From the NCBI RefSeq assembly GCF_011090165.1, contig NZ_JAADJT010000005.1:397784-461783 (forward strand): a stretch of DNA of 64,000 bases, in the 5' to 3' direction. This document shows, piece after piece, positions 1 to 8,133 of this stretch. This stretch comes from Duganella aceris (GTDB lineage Bacteria; Pseudomonadota; Gammaproteobacteria; Burkholderiales; Burkholderiaceae_D). The notes beneath the pieces are model-generated. The model saw nothing but the letters and a program-made list of their open reading frames with translations. It was not told where the DNA came from and made no database searches. The position numbers and the translations under genes were made by a program. Numbering within the stretch: position 1 is the first letter of the stretch; the number at the start of each line of letters is the position of its first letter.

Positions 1-792
1 GAAGAAATAGCTGCTGACCGATTTGTACATCAGCTGCATCAGGTCGCCGGGCGCGGTCTTGTGGCCGCCCATGTTGGCGTAGCCGACGATGGCGGCGCCG
101 GGCGAGAGGAATTCCAGCAGCCGCGCGGTGGCCGCGCCGGAGACGCCGTCCAGAGCCAGGCGCACCTTGCCGTCGCCGACCAGCGCGGCGGCCTTGGCGG
201 CGGCGCCGGGTTCATCGACCAGCACGATGTCGCCACCGGCCGCCTGCAATTCCTGCACCAGTTCCGCGCGCCGCACCAGGTTGATCGAGCGCAGGCCGCG
301 CGCCTTGGCCAGCGCGATCGCGGCGCGGCCGACGCCGGAGTTCGCGGCGTTCTGCACGATCCAGTCGCCCGCTTGCAGGTCGACGTATTCGCTCAGCATC
401 AGGCCGGCGGTCAGCGGATTAATGCGGATCATCGACAACTGCTGCGGATCGGCGTCCGGCGGCAGCGCGAACAATCCTTCGGCCTCCAGCAGCATGCGTT
501 CGCGCCAGGTGCCGCTGTACAGCGGCGGCGTGACCAGGTCGCCGAGCTTGACGTGATGGACGCCGGCGCCGAGCGCGATGACGCGGCCGACCGCCTCGTT
601 GCCCAGCACCGCCGGCAGTTCCGGGTGATAGGGGAACTTGCCGCCCATGACCAGCAGGTCGTTGTGGTTGACCGGCGCGTACAGCACCTCGATCAACACC
701 TGGCCGACGGCCGGCGCCGCCGGTTCGGGTATCTCGACGTAGGCGGGGACCACGCTGGGATCGCCGAAGGCTGGGAGATGGACTGCGCGCAT
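1..792 (-). CDS. MDR-family 2-enoyl thioester reductase-like oxidoreductase (partial, 3' end outside window)
   Basis: The gene starts at ATG 792-790, preceded by an AGGAG Shine-Dalgarno, and stays open for 264 codons to the window edge. The family is usually about 325 residues, so roughly 60 C-terminal residues are missing. The N-terminal GroES-like domain has the ETR-type signatures YAPVNHNDL (residues 39-47) and LGNEAVG (63-69). The NADPH-binding Rossmann motif is at about 148-156 (NAANSGVGR). The zinc-ligand pattern of true alcohol dehydrogenases is absent, so this is the quinone oxidoreductase/trans-2-enoyl-CoA reductase branch, which performs NADPH-dependent reduction of activated double bonds. 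It is divergent from the epoxide hydrolase gene, and the 229-bp gap holds two operator-like elements. The substrate is unknown. Confidence 0.85.
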   Translation of the reverse strand, partial: MRAVHLPAFGDPSVVPAYVEIPEPAAPAVGQVLIEVLYAPVNHNDLLVMGGKFPYHPELPAVLGNEAVGRVIALGAGVHHVKLGDLVTPPLYSGTWRERMLLEAEGLFALPPDADPQQLSMIRINPLTAGLMLSEYVDLQAGDWIVQNAANSGVGRAAIALAKARGLRSINLVRRAELVQELQAAGGDIVLVDEPGAAAKAAALVGDGKVRLALDGVSGAATARLLEFLSPGAAIVGYANMGGHKTAPGDLMQLMYKSVSSYFF

Positions 793-882
793 GTGAGGCT
801 CCTGTGAGTGTTGGTTGGGTTACAGGAGCCAAGATAGCGCCGCGCGGCCTGCGCCACTAGACGCGGCGGGCACATTTCAATT

Positions 883-897
883 ATGTCTGCTGGACAT
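883..897. promoter_or_regulatory. Candidate LysR box in a divergent promoter region
   Basis: ATGTC-N5-GACAT is a perfect inverted repeat that contains a T-N11-A core. It lies between the MDR gene (start 792) and the epoxide hydrolase (start 1022). A LysR gene at 2330 is the nearest candidate binder. This is a pattern match only. Confidence 0.35.
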
Positions 898-918
898 GAG
901 TGCCGCGCCAGCCTGCGC

Positions 919-967
919 GATTGTGCATCGCCATGCACAAAGCATCCCGCCGCAGCCGGTTTATCCG
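919..967. promoter_or_regulatory. 49-bp promoter module, copy 1 (upstream of epoxide hydrolase)
   Basis: Three blocks, GATTGTGCAT, ACAAAGCAT and TTTATCCG, occur with spacers of exactly 8 and 14 bp. The same blocks with the same spacing recur at 3250-3298 upstream of the SDR gene. In this copy TTGTGCAT (921-928) and ATGCACAA (933-940) form a perfect 8-bp inverted repeat with a 4-bp spacer. The module ends 54 bp before the hydrolase ATG. It is probably a shared regulator and RNA polymerase site, with the LysR gene between the two targets as the obvious candidate regulator (inference). Confidence 0.6.
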
Positions 968-1021
968 GGCGCCGATGTGGCCTAGCATCGCTCCCTCCCT
1001 CATCACACAGCAGGAAAATTC

Positions 1022-2296
1022 ATGGACTCCACAAAACCTCAAGACATCGCCTCCACCTCGCGCCGCCATCTGCTGCAACTGGGCGCGCTCGCTTCAGCCT
1101 TGCTCGCGGCGCCGACACTGGCCGGCGCCGCCAGCAGCGCGGCGCAGGTCAAACCGGAAGGCGACGCCATCGTGCCGTTCAAGATCCGGGTGCCGCAGGC
1201 GGCGATCGACGACCTGAAGCTGCGCCTGCGCCGTACGCGCTGGCCGGAACAGGCGACCCAGGCCGGCTGGGTGCAAGGCGTACCGCTGGCGGCGGCGCAG
1301 TCGCTGATCGCCGAATGGCGCGACAGCTACGATTGGCGCGTTTTCGAGCGCCGCGTCAATCAGCACCCGCAATTCCTCACCAGGATCGACGGGCTGGACT
1401 TCCACTTCATCCACGTCAAGTCCAAACACCCGGAGGCGCTGCCGCTGTTGCTGACGCACGGCTGGCCCGGCTCCTTCGCCGAGTTCCTGGAGTTGATCGG
1501 CCCGCTGACCGATCCGACCGCCCACGGCGGCCGCGCCGAGGACGCCTTCCACGTGGTGATTCCTTCCTTGCCGGGCTTCGGCTTCTCCGGCAAGCCCAGC
1601 GGCGCCGGCTGGACCGCCGAGCGCACCGCGCGCGCCTGGGCCGTGTTGATGCAGCGGCTGAACTACGGCAAATGGGTGGCGCAGGGCGGCGACTGGGGCG
1701 CCACCGTCACCACCCGCCTGGGCATCCAGCAACCGCCCGGCCTGGCCGCCGTCCATTTGAACTGGCAATTCGTATTCCCCGACAAGCTGCCGGAAAAGCT
1801 CAGCGCGGAGGAACAGCGCGCGGTGGACGGCGCCACCCGTTTCACCGGCGACGGCTTCGGCTACTTCCAGATGCAGGTTACGCGACCGCAGACGGTCGGC
1901 TACCTGGTGTCCGATTCGCCGATGGCGCAGGCGATGTTCATCTACGAGAAGTTCCACACCTGGACCGACAACCACGGCAAGCCGGAGGATGCGCTCGGCC
2001 GCACCGCCATGCTGGACGATATCTCGCTGTACTGGTTCACCGACAGCGGCGCGTCGTCGGCGCGCTTCTACCGCGAGAACCAGGGCGAATCGGTGGGCCA
2101 GGGACAGATCCACATCCCGGTCGCGGTCAGCATCTTCCCGCACGAGATCTTCCGCGCGCCCAGGAACTGGGTGCAGGCCAAGTACACCAAGCTGATATAC
2201 TTCAACGAGCTGGACAAGGGCGGTCACTTCGCCGCCTGGGAACAGCCGGCCTTGTTCGCGCAGGAATTGCGCAAAGGTTTCGCACAGGTGCGCTAG
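1022..2296 (+). CDS. Exported epoxide hydrolase (alpha/beta hydrolase with EHN domain)
   Basis: The 424-residue protein has a twin-arginine-like leader (SRRHLLQL at 13-20, then a hydrophobic stretch ending near AGA at about 36), suggesting Tat export. An epoxide hydrolase N-terminal domain spans about 48-155 and carries the hallmark HGWPG (146-150). The nucleophile elbow GGDWGA places Asp224 as the likely nucleophile. A C-terminal GGHFAAWE supplies the catalytic His. The family opens epoxides to diols through an Asp-ester intermediate. Most bacterial members are cytoplasmic, so the leader is notable. A regulator and an SDR follow, and the SDR shares the 49-bp promoter module, which implies a joint detoxification or catabolic role. 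The substrate is not predictable. Confidence 0.88.
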   Translation: MDSTKPQDIASTSRRHLLQLGALASALLAAPTLAGAASSAAQVKPEGDAIVPFKIRVPQAAIDDLKLRLRRTRWPEQATQAGWVQGVPLAAAQSLIAEWRDSYDWRVFERRVNQHPQFLTRIDGLDFHFIHVKSKHPEALPLLLTHGWPGSFAEFLELIGPLTDPTAHGGRAEDAFHVVIPSLPGFGFSGKPSGAGWTAERTARAWAVLMQRLNYGKWVAQGGDWGATVTTRLGIQQPPGLAAVHLNWQFVFPDKLPEKLSAEEQRAVDGATRFTGDGFGYFQMQVTRPQTVGYLVSDSPMAQAMFIYEKFHTWTDNHGKPEDALGRTAMLDDISLYWFTDSGASSARFYRENQGESVGQGQIHIPVAVSIFPHEIFRAPRNWVQAKYTKLIYFNELDKGGHFAAWEQPALFAQELRKGFAQVR

Positions 2297-2329
2297 GCAC
2301 TTCAACCCGTCACCGGAGGCATCGGCTGC

Positions 2330-3247
2330 ATGGACCGGTTCACAGCGATCAGGGTGTTTTGCCGCGTGGTGGAGCTGAAAAGCTTCACCAAGGCGGCCGA
2401 TTCACTGGACATGCCCAAGACCACCGTCAGCAAGATGATCGCCGACCTGGAGGGTACGCTGCGCGCCAAGCTGCTCAGCCGCACCACCCGCAGCGTGGTG
2501 GCGACCGCCGAAGGCGCGGCGTATTACGCCCAGACCTCGCGCTGGCTGCGCGAGCTGGACGACATCGACAGCGCCTTCGAGGCCGACCATGTCAACCTGC
2601 GCGGCCGGGTGCAGGTCGACCTCAGTGGCTGGGTCGCCAGCGCGGTGGTGATTCCGCGCCTGCCGGCGTTTCACGCGCGCCATCCCGGTATCAAGATCGA
2701 ACTCAATATCAGCGACCAACCGACGCATCTGCTGCGCGCCAACTCCGATTGCGCGGTGCGCGGCGGCGCGCTGGCCGACACCGCCATGGTGGGCCGGTTG
2801 ATCGGGCAGTCGCGCTTGGTGACGGCTGCGGCGCCGTCCTACCTGGCTTTGCACGGCACGCCCGCCGACCCGCAGCAGCTGGAACAGGGCCACTACCTGA
2901 TCAGCTACCAGTTCGCCAGCAGCGGGCGGCCGATGCCGTTCCGCTTTCACGCGCCTGACCGGGACATCGAGATCGCCGGCGCCTGGCAGGTCAGCGTCAA
3001 CGAGAGCAACGCCCACCTCGCGGCCGGGCTGGCCGGCATGGGCGTGCTCAACAGCTTTGAATGGAAGTTGCGCCCTTACGTCGACGATGGCCGCCTGGTT
3101 CCCATCCTGGCGGACTGGCAGGCGGGCGTCTACCCCTTCTACATCGTCTATCCGCCGAACCGTTACCGCAACCAGCGGGTCCGGGTGGTGATCGACTGGC
3201 TCAGCGAAGTCTTCGCCGGCCTCGACGAGGTCGCCATCGCGCTTTGA
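2330..3247 (+). CDS. LysR-family transcriptional regulator
   Basis: The protein has 305 residues, standard for the family. The N-terminal winged HTH (about 1-60) reads MDRFTAIRVFCRVVE and then FTKAADSLDMPKTTVSKMI, typical of the single-locus LysR group that regulates neighbouring oxidoreductases. The C-terminal periplasmic-binding-like effector domain covers about 90-295. The gene lies 33 bp after the epoxide hydrolase on the same strand, and its stop is immediately followed by the second 49-bp promoter module. It is the likely controller of the hydrolase and SDR genes (inference from position and the shared module). Confidence 0.93.
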   Translation: MDRFTAIRVFCRVVELKSFTKAADSLDMPKTTVSKMIADLEGTLRAKLLSRTTRSVVATAEGAAYYAQTSRWLRELDDIDSAFEADHVNLRGRVQVDLSGWVASAVVIPRLPAFHARHPGIKIELNISDQPTHLLRANSDCAVRGGALADTAMVGRLIGQSRLVTAAAPSYLALHGTPADPQQLEQGHYLISYQFASSGRPMPFRFHAPDRDIEIAGAWQVSVNESNAHLAAGLAGMGVLNSFEWKLRPYVDDGRLVPILADWQAGVYPFYIVYPPNRYRNQRVRVVIDWLSEVFAGLDEVAIAL

Positions 3248-3249
3248 TC

Positions 3250-3298
3250 GATTGTGCATACGCTTGGACAAAGCATGCGGGTTCAGCCCATTTATCCG
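3250..3298. promoter_or_regulatory. 49-bp promoter module, copy 2 (upstream of SDR)
   Basis: This is the second occurrence of GATTGTGCAT-N8-ACAAAGCAT-N14-TTTATCCG, with CAGCC also kept inside the second spacer. The inverted repeat is degenerate here (TTGTGCAT against TTGGACAA), unlike the perfect one in copy 1. It begins 3 bp after the LysR stop codon and ends 71 bp before the SDR start. Confidence 0.6.
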
Positions 3299-3369
3299 CG
3301 GCTGGCTGGCCGCTACAGTGTCTCCCAGGCGTCATCCGACGCACCATCAACCTCAAAGGGAGCATCAAC

Positions 3370-4125
<756 letters not shown>

Positions 4126-4203
4126 CAGCGCACAGCCCCGGCCCGGCGGCCATGGCTGGGAGGTTGCGGTTACAATCGCCGTTCCCGTCCCGCCGGAGTT
4201 GCC

Positions 4204-5097
4204 ATGCACGATTACCTGTTCGCCCTGAAGCTGTTTGTCCGCGTCGCCCGCACCGGCAATTTTTCGGCGGCCGGGCGCGAGCTGAACCTGACGCAGCCAT
4301 CGGTGTCGCGCATGATCTCCAGCCTGGAGCAGGAAGTCGGCACGCAACTGCTGACCCGCACCACGCGCGCGGTGGCGCTGACCGAGGCCGGGGCGGATTT
4401 CCTGGCGCGGGTCGAAGGCATCCTCGGCGCGCTGGAGGAAGCGGAGCAGGCGGCGCGCGGCACCGGCGAATTGCGCGGCGTGCTGCGGCTGGGCGTGACC
4501 ACCAGCTTCGCGCTGCGCGTCGTCGTGCCGCTGCTGCCCGGGTTCGCCGAGCTGCATCCGGCGCTGCACGTGGAGCTGCTGATGAACGACCAGCGCCAGA
4601 ACCTGATCGCCGACGGCGTCGACGTCGCGGTGCGCTACGGCCCGCTGAGCGATTCGACCGCGATGGCGCGCCGGCTCGGCGCCACGCAGCGGCTGCTGGT
4701 GGCGGCGCCGTCGTACGTGGCGCGGATGGGCGCGCCGGTCACGCCGAAGGACTTGCATAAATACCGCATGATCAGCACCCGCATCGGACCGGGCAGTTCG
4801 TGGACCTTCAGCAAGGACGGTGAAACGGTGCAAGTGAAGATCGGCGAACAACTGATCACCAGTGTCAACGAAGTTTCGACCGCCGCCGTGGTCGCCGGCC
4901 TGGGGATCGCGTCGCTGAGCCTGTCGGGCTGCCTACAAGAACTGCGCGACGGCACGCTGCTGCGTCTGCTGCCGGACTGGGACATGGGCGCGATCGAAGT
5001 CAACGCCGTCTTCTCCGCCGGCCGCGCCGCCAAGCCCTCGGCGAAAGCCTTCGTCGAATACATCCGGCCGAGGTTGCAGGAGTACGGAATCTCCTGA
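4204..5097 (+). CDS. LysR-family transcriptional regulator
   Basis: The 297-residue protein has an HTH at about 1-60 (SAAGRELNLTQPSVSRMIS) and an effector domain at about 90-290. It starts at ATG 4204, four bases after GGAG. A TACAAT hexamer at 4171-4176 may be the -10. The gene sits upstream of the metallo-beta-lactamase fold gene on the same strand, so it may regulate it, although a terminator-like hairpin and a structured leader lie between the two. Confidence 0.92.
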   Translation: MHDYLFALKLFVRVARTGNFSAAGRELNLTQPSVSRMISSLEQEVGTQLLTRTTRAVALTEAGADFLARVEGILGALEEAEQAARGTGELRGVLRLGVTTSFALRVVVPLLPGFAELHPALHVELLMNDQRQNLIADGVDVAVRYGPLSDSTAMARRLGATQRLLVAAPSYVARMGAPVTPKDLHKYRMISTRIGPGSSWTFSKDGETVQVKIGEQLITSVNEVSTAAVVAGLGIASLSLSGCLQELRDGTLLRLLPDWDMGAIEVNAVFSAGRAAKPSAKAFVEYIRPRLQEYGIS

Positions 5098-5141
5098 GCG
5101 GCCTCTTGCGGAGCTATCGCCGCGCGCGCTTAGCATCTACT

Positions 5142-5240
5142 ATGAAGACATGCGAGCTTTAGTCGCCATCGGCGACTTGCTGCCAGTCGCCCGACTGGTT
5201 AAGCCCGGAACAGCGGGCCGTCTTTTTGGGAGATCGTATT
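5142..5240 (+). promoter_or_regulatory. Structured 5' leader with alternative hairpins (possible attenuator)
   Basis: Before the MBL gene three hairpins follow one another. AGTCGCC/GGCGACT is at 5161-5167/5171-5177, CCAGTC/GACTGG at 5183-5188/5193-5198 and GCCCG/CGGGC at 5203-5207/5214-5218, the last followed by T5. AGTCGCC is repeated at 5185-5191, so GGCGACT can pair with either copy, giving mutually exclusive folds. A TACTAT hexamer at 5138-5143 is a plausible -10. Whether this is true attenuation or only a terminator plus coincidence is open. Confidence 0.4.
5203..5227 (+). terminator. Rho-independent terminator-like hairpin
   Basis: A 5-bp GC stem (GCCCG...CGGGC) with a 6-nt loop is followed after four bases by TTTTT (5223-5227). 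It lies between the LysR stop (5097) and the MBL start (5241) and ends just before the MBL Shine-Dalgarno, so it could terminate either readthrough or the MBL leader transcript. Confidence 0.5.
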
Positions 5241-6158
5241 ATGTTTTCCGCACAACAAAGCATGCACGCATCCGGCGTGCCGCATGAGGAACTGGTGCCG
5301 TCGCGTTACGCGCTGCAGGTCGGCGATATCGATGTGCTGCTGGTCAGCGACGGCGTGTTGCCGCTGCCGACGAGAACGCTGGCCACCAACGCCGATCCGG
5401 CCGAGCTGGCGACCTGGCTGGAGCATATGGGCATGCCGCCCGAGGCCTTCGACTGGTCGCTGAACGTGATGGTGGCCCGCAGCGGCGACCGGACCATCCT
5501 GGTGGACGCCGGCCTCGGCGGCGAGTTCCCCGGCTTCCCGCGCGCCGGCCGCTTCCCGATGCGGCTGCAGGCCGCCGGCATCGACCTGGCGTCGGTGACC
5601 GACGTGGTGATCACCCACCTGCATATGGACCACGTCGGCGGCCTGCTGGTCGAGGGCATCAAGGAACAGCTGCGTCCCGATCTGCGCATCCACCTGTGCG
5701 CCGAAGAGGTCAGGTTCTGGGCGTCGCCCGACTTCAGCCACACCTCGATGCCGACGGCGGTGCCGGACGTGCTGCGCTCGACCGCGACGCACTTCATGAA
5801 CGAGTACCGCGACCATCTGCAACTGTTCGACGACAAATGCGAGATCGCGCCGGGCGTGACCGCGCGCCGCACCGGCGGCCACTCGCCGGGACACTGCGTG
5901 GTCGACCTGGTCTCGCGCGGCGAACGGCTGACCTTTGTCGGCGACGCCGTGTTCCCGGCCGGCTTCGACCACCCCGACTGGCACAACGGTTTCGAACACG
6001 ATCCGGAAGAATCGGTCGGCGTCCGCGTCGCCCTGTTCCGCGAACTGGCGCAGAACGGCGCACTGATGGCCGCCTCGCACCTGTCGTTCCCCTCGGTCGG
6101 CCGGGTGGCGGTCGACGGCAAGGGCTTCCGCTGGATGCCGATGTTGTGGGATTACTGA
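5241..6158 (+). CDS. MBL-fold metallo-hydrolase
   Basis: The protein has 305 residues. ATG 5241 has GGGAGA seven bases upstream and is preferred over an in-frame TTG at 5226. The metal motif HLHMDH is at 126-131 (His126, His128, Asp130, His131). Further ligands follow in GGHSPGHC and in the later GDAV and SHL segments. The fold covers lactonases, glyoxalase II-like and other hydrolases; this length and the N-terminal segment without a signal peptide fit the AHL-lactonase/parathion-hydrolase-like group, but the substrate cannot be assigned. The 3' end overlaps the convergent LysR gene by 7 bp. Confidence 0.88.
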   Translation: MFSAQQSMHASGVPHEELVPSRYALQVGDIDVLLVSDGVLPLPTRTLATNADPAELATWLEHMGMPPEAFDWSLNVMVARSGDRTILVDAGLGGEFPGFPRAGRFPMRLQAAGIDLASVTDVVITHLHMDHVGGLLVEGIKEQLRPDLRIHLCAEEVRFWASPDFSHTSMPTAVPDVLRSTATHFMNEYRDHLQLFDDKCEIAPGVTARRTGGHSPGHCVVDLVSRGERLTFVGDAVFPAGFDHPDWHNGFEHDPEESVGVRVALFRELAQNGALMAASHLSFPSVGRVAVDGKGFRWMPMLWDY

Positions 6159-7081
6159 ACGCCCGCCACGCCTGCCGAGGCGCCATGCTCGCGCACCTGT
6201 TCCGAGCGGATCAGTTCGACCAGCTCGCGCGCATAGCCCGGCAGGCTGTCGAGGTTCTGCACCACCACGCTGCGCTCGCGCACCGCCCACGGGTCGGTCA
6301 GCTCGACCAGCGCCAGCTTCATTGACTTGCTGTGCCGCGCCGCCGCCGACTGCGGCAGGATGCCAATGCCGACGTTGGCCTCGACCATGCGGCACATGGC
6401 GTCGAAGCCGCGCACCTGGATGCGCAGTTCCAGCCGCACGCCGGTGTCGAGCACCATCTTGTTGAGGAAGTGCTGCAGGGTGCTGCCCTCGTGCAGGCCG
6501 ATGTGCGGATAGGCCAGCGTCTCGGCGAAGCTGATGCTGCCGGCCTTGGCCAGCGGATGATCGAGCGCGGTCGCCAGCAGCAGGCGGTCGGTGGAGAAGT
6601 TGATGATCTCCAGGCCCTGGCCCTGCACCGGCCCGGCGGCGACGCCGATGTCGGCCGTGCCGTCCTGCACGCCGCGCACGATGTCGTGGTTCAGCCTTTC
6701 CTCCAGCGCCACGTTGACGTGCGGATGCGCCTTCAGGAACGCGCCCAGCACCTGCGGCATGAACTCGGTCACCGCCGTGGTGTTGGCGAAGATGCGGATA
6801 TGGCCGCGGATGCCATTGTTATATTGCTGCATGTCGCTGCGCAGCCGCTCGACCTGCTGCATGAATTGCTGCGCGTGGCTGAGCAGCGTCTCGCCGGCCG
6901 GCGACAGCAGCACCCCCTTGCTTTCGCGGTACAGCAAACGCATGCCGAAGCGCGACTCCAGTTCCTTGACCCGGTTGCTGGCCGCCGCCAGCGACAGGTG
7001 CATCCGCTCGGCGGCCTTGGTCAGGCTTTTCAGTTCGGCGACGAAGATGAACAGGCGCAGGTCGGTCAGGTCGAACAACAT
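6152..7081 (-). CDS. LysR-family regulator of the itaconate-type operon
   Basis: The protein has 309 residues. ATG 7081 is chosen because the canonical MLFDLTDLRLFIFVAE start follows a GGGA site; the longer frame to 7126 adds an unconserved 15-residue tail. The HTH is at about 1-60 and the effector domain at about 90-295. The gene is divergent from the hydratase gene at 7239. In the comparable Pseudomonas itaconate locus a divergent LysR protein activates the operon (established for that locus; transferred here by synteny). Confidence 0.9.
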   Translation of the reverse strand: MLFDLTDLRLFIFVAELKSLTKAAERMHLSLAAASNRVKELESRFGMRLLYRESKGVLLSPAGETLLSHAQQFMQQVERLRSDMQQYNNGIRGHIRIFANTTAVTEFMPQVLGAFLKAHPHVNVALEERLNHDIVRGVQDGTADIGVAAGPVQGQGLEIINFSTDRLLLATALDHPLAKAGSISFAETLAYPHIGLHEGSTLQHFLNKMVLDTGVRLELRIQVRGFDAMCRMVEANVGIGILPQSAAARHSKSMKLALVELTDPWAVRERSVVVQNLDSLPGYARELVELIRSEQVREHGASAGVAGVQ

Positions 7082-7171
7082 CGGAGTCCCTTGTTTTATT
7101 TCTGAATAAACGCATTCTACCGGCATGGCGCGGCGCCACCCTACACGGAAATCATACCCCCCCTTCCAAAA

Positions 7172-7187
7172 ATGCCGATTGTGGCAT
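7172..7187. promoter_or_regulatory. Candidate operator of the itaconate operon
   Basis: ATGCC-N6-GGCAT is a perfect 5-bp-arm inverted repeat centred in the 157-bp gap between the divergent LysR gene and the operon. It is the best dyad I found in the gap. A run of seven C lies just upstream of it (7157-7163). Confidence 0.4.
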
Positions 7188-7238
7188 CCAAGCGTGTGGA
7201 TGACACTGTCCGGACTTTAACCATCCGGCGCCGTCACC

Positions 7239-8099
7239 ATGATTTCAGATGCCTTTGATACTTCGTTGCTGCAACAGTGGGTGGGCAAGACCGAGACCGC
7301 GCGCGCGCGCGTCGCCGCCCATGCCGCCGACGCGCTGGCCGCCACGCTGGACCGCGCCGCGACCTTCGACAGCGGCGCCGCGCTGCCGCCGCTGTGGCAC
7401 TGGATGTACTTCTGGGCCGTCGCCCCGCAGGCCGAGCTGGGGCCGGACGGCCATCCGCAGCGCGGCGGCTTCCTGCCGCCGGTGCCGCTGCCGCGCCGCA
7501 TGTGGGCCGGCGGGCGGCTGAGCTTCAACGCGCCGCTGCCGGTCGGCGCCGACGCCACCCGCACCTCGACCATCCTCAGCGTCAACGCCAAGCGCGGCGC
7601 CAGCGGCAACCTGGCCTTCGTCACTGTCGGCCACGAGATCGGCCACGACGGCCAAGCGTGCATCAGCGAGGAACACGACATCGTCTACCGCGAGATGCCG
7701 CAGGCCGGCGGCGTGCCGCCGCCACCGAAGCCGGCGCCGCAGGACGCGGCCTGGAGCCGGCTCATCACGCCGGATCCGGTGCTGCTGTTCCGCTACTCGG
7801 CGCTGACCTTCAACGGCCACCGCATCCACTACGACCGCGAGTACGTGACCAAGGTCGAAGGCTATCCCGGCCTGATCGTGCACGGCCCGCTGATCGCCAC
7901 GCTGCTGGCCGATCTGCTGCGCCGCAATATGCCGGACGCGGTGATGCGCAGCTTCAACTTCCGCGCCGTCGGCTCGCTGTTCGACGCCGAACCGTTCACC
8001 GTCTGCGGCCGGCCCGACGCCGACGGCCGCACCGTCCACCTGTGGGCGCAGAACCAGCGCGCCGAGCTGGCGATGCAGGCCGAGGTCACGCTGGCCTGA
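7239..8099 (+). CDS. ich: Itaconyl-CoA hydratase-like protein (MaoC/FAS1-dehydratase hot-dog family)
   Basis: The 286-residue protein is a double hot-dog with an N-terminal half containing LWHWMYF and GGFLPPVPLPRRMWAGG, hallmarks of the mesaconyl-C4-CoA/itaconyl-CoA hydratase group. The C-terminal half carries the hydratase segment FNGHRIHYDREY followed by GYPGLIVHGPL. The predicted reaction is hydration of itaconyl-CoA to citramalyl-CoA. It is the first gene of the operon, and length and order match Ich of the Pseudomonas aeruginosa itaconate locus. Mesaconyl-CoA is the main alternative substrate. Confidence 0.8.
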   Translation: MISDAFDTSLLQQWVGKTETARARVAAHAADALAATLDRAATFDSGAALPPLWHWMYFWAVAPQAELGPDGHPQRGGFLPPVPLPRRMWAGGRLSFNAPLPVGADATRTSTILSVNAKRGASGNLAFVTVGHEIGHDGQACISEEHDIVYREMPQAGGVPPPPKPAPQDAAWSRLITPDPVLLFRYSALTFNGHRIHYDREYVTKVEGYPGLIVHGPLIATLLADLLRRNMPDAVMRSFNFRAVGSLFDAEPFTVCGRPDADGRTVHLWAQNQRAELAMQAEVTLA

Positions 8100-8133
8100 G
8101 CTTCAATCCTTCACACACAATAAAGAGACAAGC

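Noticed and set aside
5151..5240. Short open frame through the MBL leader as a leader peptide gene
   Set aside because: It has no ribosome site and runs into the MBL gene in another frame; the hairpin structure explains the sequence better.
7157..7163. Seven-C homopolymer in the itaconate promoter region as a phase-variation tract
   Set aside because: Seven bases is short for slippage and it is outside any recognisable -35/-10 spacer.
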